From Oscillospiraceae bacterium (GTDB lineage: Bacteria; Bacillota; Clostridia; Oscillospirales; Ruminococcaceae), in the NCBI GenBank assembly GCA_009778065.1, contig WRKM01000011.1, forward strand, positions 25,225-89,224: a stretch of DNA of 64,000 nt, in the 5' to 3' direction. Numbering within the stretch: position 1 is the stretch's first letter; each line of letters begins with the position of its first letter. Positions 8,401 through 17,134 of the stretch are shown piece after piece. Made by a program: the position numbers and the translations under genes. Under the pieces are notes generated by a model. The model was not told the origin of the DNA. It worked only from the letters and a program-made list of their open reading frames with translations, and did not search any database.

Positions 8401-9231
8401 TTAAACCATATCAAAAATCATAACACCGTCTATCGAAACATACAGGAATGTCATACGCCCTATATATTTTATTTTGTCTCTTAAAGCTTCGTTGTCGGGA
8501 TTATTTACTGTTCTTCTTATATGAGAAGGGTATGCAATAAGAAAACCGAATATTTCAGCTATATCCTCATGATAATCGCTCATCGCATAAGCGGTGACAA
8601 ATGTCGTGCTGTGTTTGCTTCTGTTCCACTTTTCCGCATATTGTTCACCTACATAATCAAAGTCGCCGTTAAAAGCTCTCATTTCTGCCTCAAGAGTTCC
8701 TCTACCTATATCATCTTGTATTAGAAATGTTATTGCATGACCTATTTCGTGAGCTAAAACATCGACGCTGATTCCGAATGAGTCGTAAGCTTTTACGTTG
8801 TAGAATAATCGTATGGTCAACGCTTTATCAGTCCTTCTTACATTTCCCGCAACATCGTCTTTGTTATTATAATCCTCAAGGCGTATGATAAATCTTCTTC
8901 CGCTTTCATTATACACCGAAACTAATTTTCTGATAAATTCCGGTGTAAATCGCCCAAGACATGTCTCTATAATACCCATATGCTTTTTCCCTTCGGAACT
9001 TGCCAAATGACCATGCACATCCAAGATTACTATACCGTATACATCTCTTACATCTTCTGCAAAGGCTTCAGGCGAGGTTTTATTTAACTTCACTATGTAT
9101 ATATCATTAGGGTTTCGCGTGATTTCCCCCATTATTACCGTGAAAAGAAAACAGAGCGAGCCTAAAATCATAAGGTAAAACCCTAAACCCGTAAGCAATT
9201 CTCTCTTGCTCTTTTGTTTTATATTAGTCAT
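8401..9231 (-). CDS. Membrane-anchored HExxH zinc-peptidase-like protein
   Basis: A 276-residue protein with one N-terminal membrane helix (about residues 13-35) and a probable extracytoplasmic domain. It contains a zinc-binding HEIGH near 161-165 in the context DVLAHEIGHA, and downstream a DYHEDIAEIFGF segment that could give the third ligand, as in gluzincin proteases of the lethal-factor/PPEP type. That assignment is inference. The ATG at 9231 is chosen because it overlaps the SDR stop as ATGA and has GAGGAG six bases upstream; the longer frame to 9291 lacks such a site. Substrate unknown. Confidence 0.7.
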   Translation of the reverse strand: MTNIKQKSKRELLTGLGFYLMILGSLCFLFTVIMGEITRNPNDIYIVKLNKTSPEAFAEDVRDVYGIVILDVHGHLASSEGKKHMGIIETCLGRFTPEFIRKLVSVYNESGRRFIIRLEDYNNKDDVAGNVRRTDKALTIRLFYNVKAYDSFGISVDVLAHEIGHAITFLIQDDIGRGTLEAEMRAFNGDFDYVGEQYAEKWNRSKHSTTFVTAYAMSDYHEDIAEIFGFLIAYPSHIRRTVNNPDNEALRDKIKYIGRMTFLYVSIDGVMIFDMV

Positions 9232-9857
9232 ATAAAGCTCCTCACCCAAGCCGCAATGTCTGTAGGGGTTAAAATCTTTCCGTCGGGGCATGCGTCTTGT
9301 AATTCATCTTTTGAAAAATCGGCGTTCATAGAACCCTCTATCGCGCCGGGGGAAATATGAAAAACCCGAACCCCCGATGGCTCAACTTCCTTTGCAAGAG
9401 CCTTTGAAAACCCTATTAACCCCGCTTTAGCCGCGCTGTAATGCACCTCGCACGATGCGCCGACCTCCCCCCAGAGCGATGAAATGTTGACTATGGTACC
9501 CTTTTTTCTTCGGAGCATGGCGGGTAATACCGCCTGTGTAAAATTAAATGCACCGCTTAGATTAACTGCGAGCATTTTCTCCCATTCATACGTTGTGATG
9601 TCGGAAAAGAGCTTAAACTGCCAAATACCCGCATTATTGATTAAAAAATCAAAATACGGGTATTCAGATGTTATTTTAAATATAGTATCCCTGTCGGTTA
9701 CATCGCACTTTACAGCGCGTGCACCGACTTCTTTCTCGAGGCGGGACGCCCTTTCGGAGTTATTTAAGTAGGTAAAGATTACTTCATGGTCACGAGCGAA
9801 TTCACGCACCAAAGCCGCGCCGACCGTGCCTGAGCCACCGGTAATTAATGCTCTCAT
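9228..9857 (-). CDS. Short-chain dehydrogenase/reductase
   Basis: A 209-residue SDR, short for the family. The cofactor motif TGGSGTVG is near residues 6-13, NNAG at 74-77, the catalytic serine in NISS near 126, and Y140-x-x-x-K144. The C-terminal substrate loop and helix are abbreviated after PGAIEG. It resembles FabG/YmfI-like reductases, but the substrate cannot be told. It overlaps the end of the Clp ATPase gene by four bases and the following peptidase gene by four, so all three are co-translated. Confidence 0.88.
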   Translation of the reverse strand: MRALITGGSGTVGAALVREFARDHEVIFTYLNNSERASRLEKEVGARAVKCDVTDRDTIFKITSEYPYFDFLINNAGIWQFKLFSDITTYEWEKMLAVNLSGAFNFTQAVLPAMLRRKKGTIVNISSLWGEVGASCEVHYSAAKAGLIGFSKALAKEVEPSGVRVFHISPGAIEGSMNADFSKDELQDACPDGKILTPTDIAAWVRSFI

Positions 9858-12205
9858 TTCGTATGCGCGGGTGCTTTTATGACAACCTGAACCTGTGTCA
9901 CATAAAGCCGTTCTCCGTCAGAGGATATATTTATACCGCCGAGGTCGGCTTCACCGTTATCAATAATAAGCATGGCGATTTCATCTTCAAGCTCTTTTCT
10001 AATCACGCGGCGAATATCACGTCCGCCGAATTTTCCGCCATACGCCTTTTTTGCTATATACTCATACGCAGAAATATCAATACTAAGCTCAATACCCTTT
10101 TCGCGAAGCGGCTCGCGCATTTCTTCGACCATAAGCGCGGCGATTTTTTTGTAGCTTTCTTCGTCTAATGGCTTAAATACAACAATTTCATCAACTCTGC
10201 TGAGAAATTCAGGACGTAAAATGTCCTTTAGTGCTTTGAGAGCTTTTTCTTTGGAAATATCACCGCTCGTCTTAGCGAAGCCTACCCCCGTTGATTGGTC
10301 GGTAGAACCTGCGTTTGAGGTCATAGCTATAATTGTGTTCTCAAAATTTACAGCACGACCATGAGCATCGTTGACCTTACCTTCATCAAGAATTTGCAGC
10401 AGGATATTTAAAACATCCGGGTGTGCTTTTTCAATTTCGTCAAACAATACCACAGAGTAAGGTTTTCTGCGAACTTTTTCGGTAAGCTGTCCCGCTTCGT
10501 CATACCCGATATAGCCCGGAGGCGCGCCTATAATTCGCGAAATACTGTGTTTTTCCATGAACTCTGACATATCTAATCTGATTAAGGGTTCAACCGAGTT
10601 AAACACTTCGTTCGCCAGAGATTTAACAAGTTCGGTCTTACCCACGCCTGTCGGTCCTACAAATATGAATGAAGCAGGTCTACGGCGGCTGTTCAACTGT
10701 ACCCTTGAACGGCGGATTGCCGCCGCTATGAGGGCGCATGCCTCTTCCTGCCCGATTACCTTAGAGTTAAGTGCGGACTCGAGCCTGCCTATTTTTCCAT
10801 ATTCGGTTTCCATTATTTTTGCCGCCGGTATACCCGTCCATAATTCTATAACCCTCGAAACATCTTCATCGGTTACATTTATCTCCTTTACTAACGGCTC
10901 AAGCTCTTTTAACCGTGCCTGGTTACGCGCAAGACGGGTTTTTATTTCGGCTATACGCTCATAGCTTATTTCTTCACCTGAGTTTAATATTTCGTTTTCT
11001 TCTTTTTCGAGTATTATATTCTCCGCGTTTAGTTTTTCATGTTCATCGAGGTCTGCGCTTTTTATACTGGCACATGCCGCCGCCTCGTCAAGCAGGTCTA
11101 TAGCCTTGTCGGGAAGAAAACGGTCGCTTATATACCTTTCTGACAATACTGCACAAGAGCTTAAAATTTTGTCTGAAACATAGATTTTATGATGCTCTTC
11201 GTAATACTTTTTAATACCGCGCAAAAGCTCTATGGTTTCTTCAATCGTAGGTTCGTTTATAGTCACAGGTTGGAAGCGGCGTTCGAGTGCGCTGTCTTTT
11301 TCGATATGTTTACGATACTCGTTAAAGGTCGTTGCGCCGATTACCTGCATGTCTCCCCTCGAAAGTGCGGGTTTAAACATATTAGCGGCATTCATTGTTC
11401 CTTCGCTGTCTCCGGTACCTACCAAATTATGAACCTCGTCAATGAACAGAAGTATGTTTCCTGCGTTTTTTATCTCCTCTATCAGCGATTTTACGCGGCT
11501 CTCAAACTGTCCTCTGAACTGCGTACCTGCGACTAAGGAGGTTAAATCCAAAAGATATAGCTCTTTTCCTCTCAGTCTGAAAGGCACATCGTTTTTTACA
11601 AGTTTTTGCGCGATTGCTTCCGCTATGGCTGTTTTTCCCACGCCGGGTTCTCCTATCAGACAGGGGTTATTTTTAGTCCTGCGCGACAGTATCTGGGTTA
11701 CGCGGTCTATTTCTTTTTCGCGTCCGATAACCCTGTCCAACTCGTTGTTTTTAGCCCGCGCAGTCAGATTCGTGCAAAAGGTATCAAGGAATTTGTGCTT
11801 CTTTTCGGGTTTATCCTTTTTTGCTTTAAGCCGCTCCCTTTTAGCGTTTGTATCATTTTCGCCATACGCCTTAGGCGGGGGCTTTCTGTCGCTTTTAAAG
11901 TCGCTGTTAAAAAGATTCTGCAAAAACTGGGGCATCGTCCCGGCTCCGCCGACCTTGAAACCGCCTACATCGTCATCGTCGTCTAAATCGTCTACCTCGT
12001 CTAACTCATCGTCGCCGAAGATAGCCTTATAGCTCTCCTCAAAGTCCTCCTCGGAAAGTCCCATCTGCCTGATGTATTCACCGACCTGCGGGACACCGAG
12101 TTCTTTAGCGCAGACAAGACAGAGTCCCTCATTACGCTTTTCGTTTCCCTGCATGGTTGTAATAAAAACTACAGCCATGCGCTTTCTGCATTTTGTACAT
12201 ACCAT
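9854..12205 (-). CDS. clpE: Clp ATPase with N-terminal zinc finger (ClpE/ClpC-like)
   Basis: A 783-residue Hsp100 unfoldase that would feed substrates to ClpP. Order: zinc finger C3-C6...C29-C32, an acidic stretch near 63-79, AAA1 (Walker A GEPGVGKT near 185-192, LLFIDEVHNL), a short coiled M domain near 395-440, and AAA2 (VGPTGVGKTE near 515, VVLFDEIEKAHP). A zinc finger in place of the double Clp_N repeat is the ClpE pattern. The ATG at 12205 is preferred over 12220 because GGGGGA lies seven bases before it. No ClpP or McsA/McsB genes are in the window. Confidence 0.9.
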   Translation of the reverse strand: MVCTKCRKRMAVVFITTMQGNEKRNEGLCLVCAKELGVPQVGEYIRQMGLSEEDFEESYKAIFGDDELDEVDDLDDDDDVGGFKVGGAGTMPQFLQNLFNSDFKSDRKPPPKAYGENDTNAKRERLKAKKDKPEKKHKFLDTFCTNLTARAKNNELDRVIGREKEIDRVTQILSRRTKNNPCLIGEPGVGKTAIAEAIAQKLVKNDVPFRLRGKELYLLDLTSLVAGTQFRGQFESRVKSLIEEIKNAGNILLFIDEVHNLVGTGDSEGTMNAANMFKPALSRGDMQVIGATTFNEYRKHIEKDSALERRFQPVTINEPTIEETIELLRGIKKYYEEHHKIYVSDKILSSCAVLSERYISDRFLPDKAIDLLDEAAACASIKSADLDEHEKLNAENIILEKEENEILNSGEEISYERIAEIKTRLARNQARLKELEPLVKEINVTDEDVSRVIELWTGIPAAKIMETEYGKIGRLESALNSKVIGQEEACALIAAAIRRSRVQLNSRRRPASFIFVGPTGVGKTELVKSLANEVFNSVEPLIRLDMSEFMEKHSISRIIGAPPGYIGYDEAGQLTEKVRRKPYSVVLFDEIEKAHPDVLNILLQILDEGKVNDAHGRAVNFENTIIAMTSNAGSTDQSTGVGFAKTSGDISKEKALKALKDILRPEFLSRVDEIVVFKPLDEESYKKIAALMVEEMREPLREKGIELSIDISAYEYIAKKAYGGKFGGRDIRRVIRKELEDEIAMLIIDNGEADLGGINISSDGERLYVTQVQVVIKAPAHTK

Positions 12206-12244
12206 AATATGTTCCCCCATGTTTAACTTTTTGTTTGTTGTCGA

Positions 12245-13300
12245 TTAAAATTTTAAAGGCTCGAAATAGAATATGTGTTTAAAGATTAGTGTTTCGTCAA
12301 CGGTCATGGTGTTTATGAAAATAATATTATTTCCCGTTACGGTGATTAATATGTTCAGTCCTATACATACCAACACTATAATGACAATCGATTTGAGTAG
12401 CCCGACCGCGCCGCCGAGTGCGGAATTAACAGGACCAATCAGCGGTATACGGTTTATAATCGAGAGTTTTTTGGCAAATATCGCCGCCACTATACATATT
12501 ATAGCAAATAATATGAAAAAAATCAAGGTGCGAAGAGGAATTGTTACTAAAGGCTTTACTAAGCCGTCTAAGAGCGAATCTATCAAGTTTGAACCTTCGG
12601 AGGTTATAGCCACGGCAACGACCTGCGAGATTGCATCGCTTGTCCCGTTATTAAAACTGCCTGAAATTTGCGGTAAAAAGTCCCCAACAGCCGCCGCGGC
12701 TTTCGCCACAGTGTCGAAGTCCGCATTTTCTCTGATAGTGCCCGTCAGTATTTTTGCTAACACCAATGCTTCAAAATCGCAGTTTGTAAGTTCGGCGGAG
12801 GAGATAACAACTCTTCCCGCGTTTATATCGGAAAGATTTTCGGGATTAATCCCCAAAAACTCTAATTTATCCGAACCCAACTTGTCTATACCGATTTGAG
12901 ATAGATCCACATTGCTTAGATTAATTTCGATTTTTCCGGCTGTGTCGGGTGTTCTGTCAATGTCGGGAAGCGGGGTACTCCTTGTTATTTCTCCGGCGGT
13001 ATTGACTTCGTTTATTATTATTTTCGATAAATCAACCTCCGACAGCTTTTCAAAAGCATCGATGTCGGCTATACTACCAAAGTTTTTTTCTATGTAATTT
13101 ACAGCGTGTTTTTTTATGACATTATCATAAACCGCCGATGTTATAAGCCCGCTCAAAATCATACCGATGAGAAATGCCGCAATTAATGCACCAAGACTCA
13201 CCAAAGACGCCACAAAACCCCTCTTTATGCCTTTAAATGTTATTCCCAATATAATCGCTGCGACCAATAAATCATAAAACCAAAAAAACTGTGTTCCCAT
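12245..13300 (-). CDS. CvpA-family membrane protein
   Basis: A 351-residue protein with the CvpA/colicin V production layout: two N-terminal helices (about 9-27 and 29-52), a long polar insert of about 150 residues rich in Asp, Ile and Asn, then two or three C-terminal helices (about 245-275 and 285-325). The insert is much longer than in typical CvpA (about 160-180 residues). It lies between the DUF5711 gene and the clp gene in the same direction. The role is probably envelope-related; no enzyme motif is seen. Confidence 0.8.
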   Translation of the reverse strand: MGTQFFWFYDLLVAAIILGITFKGIKRGFVASLVSLGALIAAFLIGMILSGLITSAVYDNVIKKHAVNYIEKNFGSIADIDAFEKLSEVDLSKIIINEVNTAGEITRSTPLPDIDRTPDTAGKIEINLSNVDLSQIGIDKLGSDKLEFLGINPENLSDINAGRVVISSAELTNCDFEALVLAKILTGTIRENADFDTVAKAAAAVGDFLPQISGSFNNGTSDAISQVVAVAITSEGSNLIDSLLDGLVKPLVTIPLRTLIFFILFAIICIVAAIFAKKLSIINRIPLIGPVNSALGGAVGLLKSIVIIVLVCIGLNILITVTGNNIIFINTMTVDETLIFKHIFYFEPLKF

Positions 13301-13324
13301 ATGTACCTCATATACCTCAAGTAA

Positions 13325-14485
13325 TTAATCTGTTGCAATACGTTCAACACTCTCGTATCCGAGAAGAAGCGCGTATTTGCCGAGTATTATAAAATCGCGG
13401 TATTCGTCCTCAAGCTCCGTCATATCGGTCTGCTCTAAGAACATATTATGCTTTAAAATTAAGTCCCCTGTTAAAGTATACACTATTTCTTCGTAAATTT
13501 CAACTTTTTTTACCTCAAAGGGCATAATTTCCTCTTTTATTAACCCACTTTTAGTATCAAGGGTTACAAAAAGCGTACTATCTGAGATATAATCGCTCAA
13601 AAATACTAAGCTGAAGTCGTCGCCGTTAACATATTTTACGAGTTTTCCTGAGCTAAATTCGTAACCGCCCACCACCGAGCCGTTGTCCGAGTCAAGTGCT
13701 GTAACCATACTGTCCGTAAGTACTGAGATGCAGTCTCCGTTTTCATAGACTCCGAGAGCCAACGCTCCGGCAGGAAGTTCACTCTTCCATATTAAATCGT
13801 CATCGGTGTCGGTGCGTAGTTTGTAAATTTTGCTTATAATCTCACCGCCCCTTACCATTGAAGTTGCGACAATAATCTCGTTATTTCCGGACGTGAATGT
13901 TACTGCGTTTACCTCCTCGTCTATGAATCTTCTGGTATATTGCCACCTTCCGTTTCTGTCATATATATACAGAACATTCGAGAATGCCGCAGAGGTCGTG
14001 ACCACCGCCGCCATATCGTTGTTTCCGAGTTCCGCGAGTACGATTCTGTCGTCAAGCTTAATCTCGTAGACTCTGCCTGTCCTGCTAAACAGTGAAAACT
14101 CCTGCCCGTTAAAATTAAAGACTAAAATTCTACGGTCAGTGGCTCTTTGAAACGGGCGGGCGTAGTTGTGTCTGTACGAGATTACCGGACTGCCTGTGTT
14201 TGTATACGTATACAGATATGTATCGCTGAGAAGCAGAAAGTTTGTATCAACACGGTTCATATCATAGCTCGCACTTCCCGAAAGTACTATCGGGAACCCC
14301 CCGCTTGTCCCCGGCGAATCAATCCGAGCGGCTATTCCGCGAAGAGGTTCAAATATAGTAGCCCTGAATGTCCAGATAATTAATACGCCAAGTGCCATAA
14401 GAATCGTTAAGACAAGCTTGGTTATGTTAGCTTTTCGCCTTTTTTCCTTGCGATAAGCCGCGATATCGTTCGGGTTACGCGCCAT
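13325..14485 (-). CDS. DUF5711-type membrane-anchored beta-propeller protein
   Basis: A 386-residue protein with a basic N-terminus, one membrane helix (about 21-41) and a C-terminal domain built of repeating beta-strand blades (segments such as TYLYTYTNTGSPVISY and VLYIYDRNGRWQYTRRF). This matches the PQQ-like/DUF5711 proteins of Clostridia that sit next to CvpA-like genes. It is presumably outside the membrane as a scaffold or sensor. No catalytic residues are visible. Confidence 0.75.
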   Translation of the reverse strand: MARNPNDIAAYRKEKRRKANITKLVLTILMALGVLIIWTFRATIFEPLRGIAARIDSPGTSGGFPIVLSGSASYDMNRVDTNFLLLSDTYLYTYTNTGSPVISYRHNYARPFQRATDRRILVFNFNGQEFSLFSRTGRVYEIKLDDRIVLAELGNNDMAAVVTTSAAFSNVLYIYDRNGRWQYTRRFIDEEVNAVTFTSGNNEIIVATSMVRGGEIISKIYKLRTDTDDDLIWKSELPAGALALGVYENGDCISVLTDSMVTALDSDNGSVVGGYEFSSGKLVKYVNGDDFSLVFLSDYISDSTLFVTLDTKSGLIKEEIMPFEVKKVEIYEEIVYTLTGDLILKHNMFLEQTDMTELEDEYRDFIILGKYALLLGYESVERIATD

Positions 14486-14513
14486 TATTTAACCCCCTTC
14501 CCGCTATAAAATA

Positions 14514-15263
14514 TTAATAAAAAACCTTGTTTAAATACAAACCGCACGGCGGTAATGTCTTTCCCGCTCTATTTCTGTCGCCTGTTTTAAAGGCGTCTGT
14601 TATATCTTCCTGCGTTCTTTTGCCCTCGCTTACATAAATTAACGTCCCCGCCAAAATGCGTACCATGTTATATAAAAAGCCGTTTCCACGCACAATAAGC
14701 TCAACAAAGCCGTCTTTTTCTTCAACCTCAAACGAAAAAATCTCTCTCATTGTTCCGTGTTTCCCGAGTTCATGTTTTTTATTTTCACTTTTACAAAAGG
14801 CGGCGAAATCATGCTCTCCTATGAACAGTTTCGCGGCTTCCTTCATTTTTTCGAGATTAATTTCGTGAGGATAATGAAGGCACAAACCTTGTAAAAACAC
14901 ATCGCGGTTGTTTTTATTATTTATAAGATAAACATATTCTTTGCCTTTAGCTGAGAAACGTGCGTTAAAGCTTTGCTCCGCTTGTTCGCAGGATAAAACC
15001 GCTATATCGGACGGGAGCATGGAATTTAACGCTCTGACAAGGTTCTCTTCGGGAATCCTGCTTTTCGTAAATGTATTAAAGCAGAAATTTCTTGCATGAA
15101 CCCCTGCGTCCGTTCTTGAGCAGCCTGTTATTTTCACGTTTTCATCTACAATCTTTTTAAATGCGGTTTCAAGCTGCCCTTGAATTGTACGCTCTTTCGG
15201 CTGTCGCTGAAATCCGTGGTATTTCATGCCGTTAAAGGCTATGATGAATTTAAGATTTTTCAT
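14514..15263 (-). CDS. truA: tRNA pseudouridine synthase A
   Basis: A 249-residue enzyme that converts uridines 38-40 of the tRNA anticodon arm to pseudouridine. The catalytic aspartate is D52 in CSRTDAGVHA. Other family signatures are FNARFSAKGKEY and the C-terminal GNGFLYNMVRILAGTL. It follows ecfT with a four-base gap, the arrangement seen in many Firmicutes. Confidence 0.97.
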   Translation of the reverse strand: MKNLKFIIAFNGMKYHGFQRQPKERTIQGQLETAFKKIVDENVKITGCSRTDAGVHARNFCFNTFTKSRIPEENLVRALNSMLPSDIAVLSCEQAEQSFNARFSAKGKEYVYLINNKNNRDVFLQGLCLHYPHEINLEKMKEAAKLFIGEHDFAAFCKSENKKHELGKHGTMREIFSFEVEEKDGFVELIVRGNGFLYNMVRILAGTLIYVSEGKRTQEDITDAFKTGDRNRAGKTLPPCGLYLNKVFY

Positions 15264-15266
15264 AAA

Positions 15267-16073
15267 TTATCCAAACGCAATATTATTAGCAATAATCATG
15301 CCGTAAACACATAGAATTAACCCGAGTGCAAGAAAATCAATCGCAGAGCATTTAAGTTTTCTCAGACGTGTACGCCCCTCGCCGCCTTTATAGCAACGGC
15401 ACTCCATAGCCATCGCAAGTTCGTTTGCGCGTTTAAAAGCCGAGATAAAAAGCGGTATAAGTATCGGAATCAGGGCTTTTGCTTTTTTAATCAAGCCCTT
15501 TGCGTCTAAATTCGCGCCGCGTGCTTTTTGCGCCATCATTATTTTATCGGTCTCTTCAATAAGAAGCGGTATAAATCTCAGTGCAATCATCATCATCATG
15601 GCAAGCTCATGTACAGGGAAGCGTATTTTTTTGAGCGGCGAAAGCAGGCTTTCTATGGCATCTGTAAGCATAATCGGCGAAGAAGTATAAGTAAGCAATG
15701 ACATACCTGTAATCAGTGTCATAATCCTGACAATCATAAAAGCCGATGTTTTCGCGCCGTCTGTATAAATGGTTATGAACCACCACTCGAAAAGAACTTC
15801 CTCACCTTTTATGAAAAAGAGATTTAAAACACCCGTGAATATAATCAGCGGTACAATGGGTTTTAGGCTTTTTAAAATCATCTTGAATTTAATTCCGCTT
15901 GCGGCATAACACATTATTATGAAAACTGCCGCGATTCCGAGACCCATAAAGTTTTGGGCAGTGAAAAGCATAACCGCCGCTAAAACACTGAAAATGATTT
16001 TAAACCGCGCGTCAAGGCGGTGGATTATGGATTCCCCGGGGAAGTATTGACCTATTGTGATGTCTTTAAGCAT
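15267..16073 (-). CDS. ecfT: Energy-coupling factor transporter transmembrane protein EcfT
   Basis: A 268-residue membrane subunit that links the two ATPases of a vitamin ECF transporter to interchangeable substrate-binding S components. It has about five hydrophobic segments. The first coupling motif is AQKARGA near residue 180 and the second is around MECRCYKG near 225, where the usual Ala-Arg is Cys-Arg. It is separated from ecfA2 by two extra membrane genes and a repeat array, which is unusual. No S component is encoded nearby. Confidence 0.93.
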   Translation of the reverse strand: MLKDITIGQYFPGESIIHRLDARFKIIFSVLAAVMLFTAQNFMGLGIAAVFIIMCYAASGIKFKMILKSLKPIVPLIIFTGVLNLFFIKGEEVLFEWWFITIYTDGAKTSAFMIVRIMTLITGMSLLTYTSSPIMLTDAIESLLSPLKKIRFPVHELAMMMMIALRFIPLLIEETDKIMMAQKARGANLDAKGLIKKAKALIPILIPLFISAFKRANELAMAMECRCYKGGEGRTRLRKLKCSAIDFLALGLILCVYGMIIANNIAFG

Positions 16074-16085
16074 GATAATTAAAAA

Positions 16086-16466
16086 CTATCCTTTTTTAAA
16101 TTCTTCTTTTTTATGTAAAAATATTTCTGTAATTATTGAAAAAGGTAAAGTATAAATTATTGACCACCCTGCTACGAAAATCGGAGTATATGCAATCACT
16201 GCAAAGGGTTCAAATCCCCTCCGAACACTCCACAAAATTCCCGCCGGAATCCAAGAAAGAGCCGATAATATAAATCCAAAAAACAAAAAAATCACATTAC
16301 AAAAATTGTTTTTATAAAAAGCCTTTAGTCCTTTAATTGTAAAAGGATAAATCATTAGTACTATAATGCATGCCGCACCCAAAGTACTATCATTAGCAAA
16401 TATTAAGGGAGAGATAAAAAAACTCGGTACAAGTAAATATAAAACAGAAAATAAAGCTTTTTTCAT
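16086..16466 (-). CDS. Small four-helix membrane protein, unknown
   Basis: A 126-residue hydrophobic protein with about four membrane helices and a basic C-terminal tail (LHKKEEFKKG). It ends 12 bases before ecfT, so it is probably co-transcribed. The N-terminal KKALFSVLYLLVPSF resembles KKRLILSLAYLSVPT in the other small membrane protein at 16727-17134, and both end with a Leu-Pro-containing helix and a Lys-rich tail, so the two may be distant paralogues. Codon use looks more AT-rich than in the flanking ecf genes. Function unknown. Confidence 0.65.
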   Translation of the reverse strand: MKKALFSVLYLLVPSFFISPLIFANDSTLGAACIIVLMIYPFTIKGLKAFYKNNFCNVIFLFFGFILSALSWIPAGILWSVRRGFEPFAVIAYTPIFVAGWSIIYTLPFSIITEIFLHKKEEFKKG

Positions 16467-16485
16467 TTTTTACTTTTCACCCCTT

Positions 16486-16703
16486 ATCAGCTCGGTGTGA
16501 TGTCGTTTTGCGGTGCGATGGCGTACTACGCATGACATACGCACCCTACATTATAGAAATCATCGGCTCGGCGTGGTGTCGTTTTGCGGTGTGATGGCGT
16601 ACTGCGCATGACATACGCACCCTACATTATAGAAATCATCAGCTCGGCGTGGTGTCGTTTTGCGGTGTGATGGCGTACTGCACAAGACATACTCGTCCTA
16701 CAA
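16486..16703. repeat. Three tandem copies of a 76-bp repeat
   Basis: Units start at 16486, 16562 and 16638. The first two are almost identical; the third diverges in its last 25 bases. Each contains GATGGCGTACT, CATGACATACGCACC and CCTACA, so the reverse strand reads TGTAGGGTGCGTATG, reminiscent of REP-like intergenic elements. The array fills the gap between the two small membrane protein genes inside the ecf cluster. Confidence 0.9.
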
Positions 16704-16726
16704 CGATTTCGCCTAAAAGTTCATGC

Positions 16727-17134
16727 TTACCTTTTTAATTTTTTATTTTTAATTATTTTGGTGACAGCAAAAGTTATAATAGAAATTGTCATATAGGGCA
16801 AAGCATATTTGTAAAAATACATAATTGTAACCAATAACATTCCGCTCATGCCAATAACCCCGCCATCTATCATAGGTATATTCGGAAAAAACGCTAACAC
16901 AAACGTAATAAGAATTGGCATTGCTATTCCACTTAGCAGTATTATAAAATTACACGGTTTAAATATAAAAAAGAGAATAACCTCTATAATTAATATAACA
17001 TGAATTATTACATGAGCCGTATAGTACAAGTTTTGCAAATCATAAATCCACATAGTGGGAGACCACACAAACAACACTAAGACAGTGGGAACTGACAGGT
17101 ATGCAAGCGATAATATTAGCCTTTTTTTATTCAT
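16727..17134 (-). CDS. Small four-helix membrane protein, unknown
   Basis: A 135-residue hydrophobic protein with about four membrane helices (near 5-23, 35-55, 58-85 and 100-125) and a Lys-rich tail. The ATG at 17134 overlaps the ecfA2 stop region by eight bases, so it is translationally coupled to the ATPase. Another ATG at 17143 is possible. It is too short and has too few helices for a normal ECF S component (about 180-200 residues, six helices). Unknown family; see the similar gene at 16086. Confidence 0.65.
   Translation of the reverse strand: MNKKRLILSLAYLSVPTVLVLFVWSPTMWIYDLQNLYYTAHVIIHVILIIEVILFFIFKPCNFIILLSGIAMPILITFVLAFFPNIPMIDGGVIGMSGMLLVTIMYFYKYALPYMTISIITFAVTKIIKNKKLKR

Noticed and set aside
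12273..12899. Plus-strand frame of 208 codons opposite the CvpA-like gene
   Set aside because: Antisense to a clear membrane protein in the operon; no start signal and no recognisable domain.
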